A DNA stretch of 44,746 nt, from the NCBI GenBank assembly GCA_021324135.1, contig JAJPJO010000439.1, positions 1 to 44,746 on the forward strand, written 5' to 3'. The notes beneath the pieces were generated by a model, which had not been told where the DNA came from, did no database searches, and worked only from the letters and a program-made list of their open reading frames with translations. Both the position numbers and the translations under genes were made by a program. Positions 42,788-44,746 of this stretch are shown here, in pieces. Position 1 is the first letter of the stretch. The number at the start of each line of letters is the position of its first letter. This DNA comes from Pseudomonadota bacterium (GTDB lineage: Bacteria > Cyanobacteriota > Vampirovibrionia > Obscuribacterales > Obscuribacteraceae).

Positions 42788-43663
42788 ATGCCAATTCAGT
42801 CGACCTTTTCCCGGGTTTTTATGGCCGGCAGCGGCTTCATGGGAAGGGCAATTGCCTACCTGGCAGCCACTAAAACCACCACCACGATTGAACTTTACGA
42901 TGTAGCCAGACCGGCGCTTGATGCGGCTATGAAGGAGATCGACAAGTTTGGCAATAAGTCTGTCGAGAAGGGCGTTTTAACTGAATCGGAACTGGCTGAA
43001 GTCAAGAAGAGAATCGTTATTACCGACAGTCTCGATTCAGCTCGCAGTTGTGATCTTGTCATTGAAGCCATAGTCGAAGACTTGCAAGTTAAGCAAACTC
43101 TTTTCAAGCAGCTCGACGGCATCTGTCCTCAAAATACTATTTTCGCCTCGAACACATCTTCACTGCCGATAACCAGTCTGGCTGCCGTGACGGCGCGCTC
43201 CGATCGATTCATCGGCATGCATTTCTTCTCGCCCGCTCACATCATGAAACTCCTCGAGATCATCCCGGGCGTCGACACATCGGAAGCGACAATCAGCAGC
43301 GTCAAGAAGTTCGGAACCGAGCTTGGCAAGACGATTATCAAATCAAAAGACTTTCCGGGATTCATCACGACCAGATTGGGTTTGTGCTTGATTAACGAAG
43401 CGGCTTTCGCTCTCATGGAGGGCTTATCGAGCGCCGAGGAAATAGACCAGGGCATGACGCTGGGTTACAACCACCCGATGGGACCGCTGGCTCTGGCTGA
43501 TTTCGTCGGACTCGATATCGTTCTGCACGTAATGGAAACATTGCAAGAGGGCTTTGGAGATCCGAAATACAGACCGTGCCCATTGTTGAGGCAGCTTGTC
43601 TCAGCCGGGCATCTCGGTCGCAAAACAGGTAAGGGCTTTTATGAATACGGTGGTGTAGCGTGA
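42788..43663 (+). CDS. 3-hydroxyacyl-CoA (3-hydroxybutyryl-CoA) dehydrogenase
   Basis: A 291-residue NAD-dependent enzyme that interconverts 3-hydroxyacyl-CoA and 3-oxoacyl-CoA. The nucleotide fold begins [37 protein letters not shown] and [15 protein letters not shown] follow, the catalytic His lies in [17 protein letters not shown], and the C-terminal domain has [20 protein letters not shown] and [18 protein letters not shown]. Length fits the stand-alone type (about 280-300). ATG 42788 has AGGGAA upstream. It overlaps the start of the glycosyltransferase gene (GTGA). It may serve fatty acid oxidation, butyrate or PHB-type metabolism; no other such genes are adjacent. Confidence 0.95.
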   Translation: MPIQSTFSRVFMAGSGFMGRAIAYLAATKTTTTIELYDVARPALDAAMKEIDKFGNKSVEKGVLTESELAEVKKRIVITDSLDSARSCDLVIEAIVEDLQVKQTLFKQLDGICPQNTIFASNTSSLPITSLAAVTARSDRFIGMHFFSPAHIMKLLEIIPGVDTSEATISSVKKFGTELGKTIIKSKDFPGFITTRLGLCLINEAAFALMEGLSSAEEIDQGMTLGYNHPMGPLALADFVGLDIVLHVMETLQEGFGDPKYRPCPLLRQLVSAGHLGRKTGKGFYEYGGVA

Positions 43664-44746
43664 TTTCAGTCAGTATTTTTTTGGTCACCACGTTTCTCTT
43701 GCTGTTCTTGTTTGCGCTTACATGCGTGTTCTATCACCTCTTGCGGCAGGTGGAGCGCTCCAAGATTGAAGACAAGGCGCTGCCGTTTGTCTCAGTGATC
43801 GTGCCGGCGCGCAACGAAGAGAAGAAGGTCGGTCGGCTGCTCGAATCGCTCCTCAAGCAGGACTACCCCAATTATGAGATCGTCATCATCGACGATCGCT
43901 CCACCGATCGAACCGGCGAAATCATCGCTTCTTATGCCGAGCGGGATGCGCGCATCAAGTTCGTGCACGGCAAAGATGCGCCGGCGGGCTGGATTGGCAA
44001 ATGCAACGCCCTGGCGCACGCGGTTGGATATGCCTCGGGTGACTGGTTCGTGTTCACCGATGCCGACACTTATCACCATCCTAATTCAATTCGCGATTCG
44101 ATTTCTTATGCCATCAATCAAAAATTGGATCTGCTTTCATTCGTTCCGGTTCAGGAGCTGGGCAGCTTCTGGGAACGGCTGATTATGCCGGTTTTGCTCA
44201 GCTCGTTTTTAATCGGAGATCCTTTCCATACCGTCAACGATCCGGGAGCCAAACGCGCCTATGCCTATGGGCAGTACATTATCTGCCGCCGCAGCTCTTA
44301 TCATGCCATTGGCGGGCATCAGAGCGTGCGCGACGAGATCGTCGAAGATCACGCCATTGCACGGGTCTTCAAAGAGAAAGGCTATAAGATTGCGGTGGCT
44401 GACGGTAAGACGCTTTATAGCGTGCGCATGTATACCGATCTCGAATCGCTCTGGCAGGGTTGGACAAAAAATCTCTATTCGCTGATCGACAGCCGCGTCG
44501 GCAATCTCCTATTCATTCTCGTGATGATCAACGGCGTTATTCTGCTGCCGTATCTGGAGCTCGCCTGGGTGGTCGCCGAGTGGACGGAGGGTGAGATGAC
44601 CGTCAACCTGATCCGGCTCACCGTCCTGGCCTTGATGCAATACATCATTCTGTTCTTCTGGTATCAAAAGACGCGCGGTCACCATGCCCTTTTGAAATGG
44701 ACGCACTTCTTCTTGCTTCCATTTGGTGCCGTGGCAGTGACCGCTC
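43660..44746 (+). CDS. Membrane-bound family 2 glycosyltransferase (3' truncated by window)
   Basis: The frame opens at GTG 43660, overlapping the dehydrogenase stop, and runs off the right edge after 362 codons. An N-terminal helix ([20 protein letters not shown]) anchors the protein. The GT-A catalytic domain shows [32 protein letters not shown] and [12 protein letters not shown], with the acceptor-side [32 protein letters not shown] stands where processive enzymes have QxxRW. Further helices start near 44500. The layout resembles HpnB or carotenoid-type membrane glycosyltransferases that act on lipid acceptors. The acceptor and sugar are unknown. Confidence 0.92.
   Translation, partial: MISVSIFLVTTFLLLFLFALTCVFYHLLRQVERSKIEDKALPFVSVIVPARNEEKKVGRLLESLLKQDYPNYEIVIIDDRSTDRTGEIIASYAERDARIKFVHGKDAPAGWIGKCNALAHAVGYASGDWFVFTDADTYHHPNSIRDSISYAINQKLDLLSFVPVQELGSFWERLIMPVLLSSFLIGDPFHTVNDPGAKRAYAYGQYIICRRSSYHAIGGHQSVRDEIVEDHAIARVFKEKGYKIAVADGKTLYSVRMYTDLESLWQGWTKNLYSLIDSRVGNLLFILVMINGVILLPYLELAWVVAEWTEGEMTVNLIRLTVLALMQYIILFFWYQKTRGHHALLKWTHFFLLPFGAVAVTA

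Overview
The window looks like a piece of chromosome from a Gram-negative, non-model bacterium with a mid-range GC content. Outer-membrane biology is explicit: an OmpA-domain protein, a TolC-type channel gene, a tripartite exporter and lpxI of lipid A synthesis. There are many Sec-exported TPR or low-complexity proteins and frequent TTG/GTG starts with clear GGAG-type ribosome binding sites. The style (exported TPR proteins, tandem DUF4239 proteins, exported Cys-rich copper-storage-like protein) reminds me of Obscuribacterales/Vampirovibrionia (Melainabacteria), but this is a weak guess; no rRNA or other phylogenetic marker is present. I see no tRNA, rRNA, CRISPR array, insertion sequence, integrase or phage gene.

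Layout. 1-2143: the tail of an unknown gene, then a minus-strand run of fasciclin-domain protein, OmpA-domain protein with a 48-bp tandem repeat, and a small membrane protein. 2199-5505: promoter, exported S9 peptidase and a GH26-like glycosidase carrying an EF-hand-type loop. 5545-13621: an efflux operon (HlyD adaptor, double-ATPase ABC protein, two ABC-2 permeases, TolC) facing a TetR gene across a 24-bp palindrome. The order is that of E. coli ybhGFSR with its TetR regulator, plus a TolC gene that here carries an in-frame stop codon. 13740-17586: SHOCT protein, SulP transporter, Pro/Gly-rich exported protein and lpxI.

17822-21998: three successive exported TPR proteins, the second with a strong stem-loop in its leader. 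22009-24427: a Leloir-pathway operon (small protein, galT, galK). 24727-26172: an exported, membrane-anchored protein with 26 unbroken seven-residue repeats, 18 of them starting with proline. 26169-30334: a 2-dehydropantoate 2-reductase-like gene on the minus strand, then two tandem DUF4239 membrane proteins coupled to an exported amidohydrolase. 30353-31929: a PAS histidine kinase overlapping its receiver partner.

32042-37473: Cys-rich four-helix copper-storage-like protein, a zinc-ribbon protein, a 40-residue membrane peptide gene, a 1122-residue kinase-like/helical-repeat protein and a divergent exported protein. 37507-44746: a multipass membrane protein, then a minus-strand run of biotin carboxylase-BCCP fusion, ispF and an FAD monooxygenase; finally a 3-hydroxyacyl-CoA dehydrogenase overlapping a family 2 glycosyltransferase cut by the window edge.

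Most of the window is ordinary chromosomal content. The items that most deserve a second look are the proline-heptad protein, the interrupted TolC in an otherwise intact operon, the TetR operator, the large kinase-like protein, and the DUF4239 pair with its amidohydrolase.
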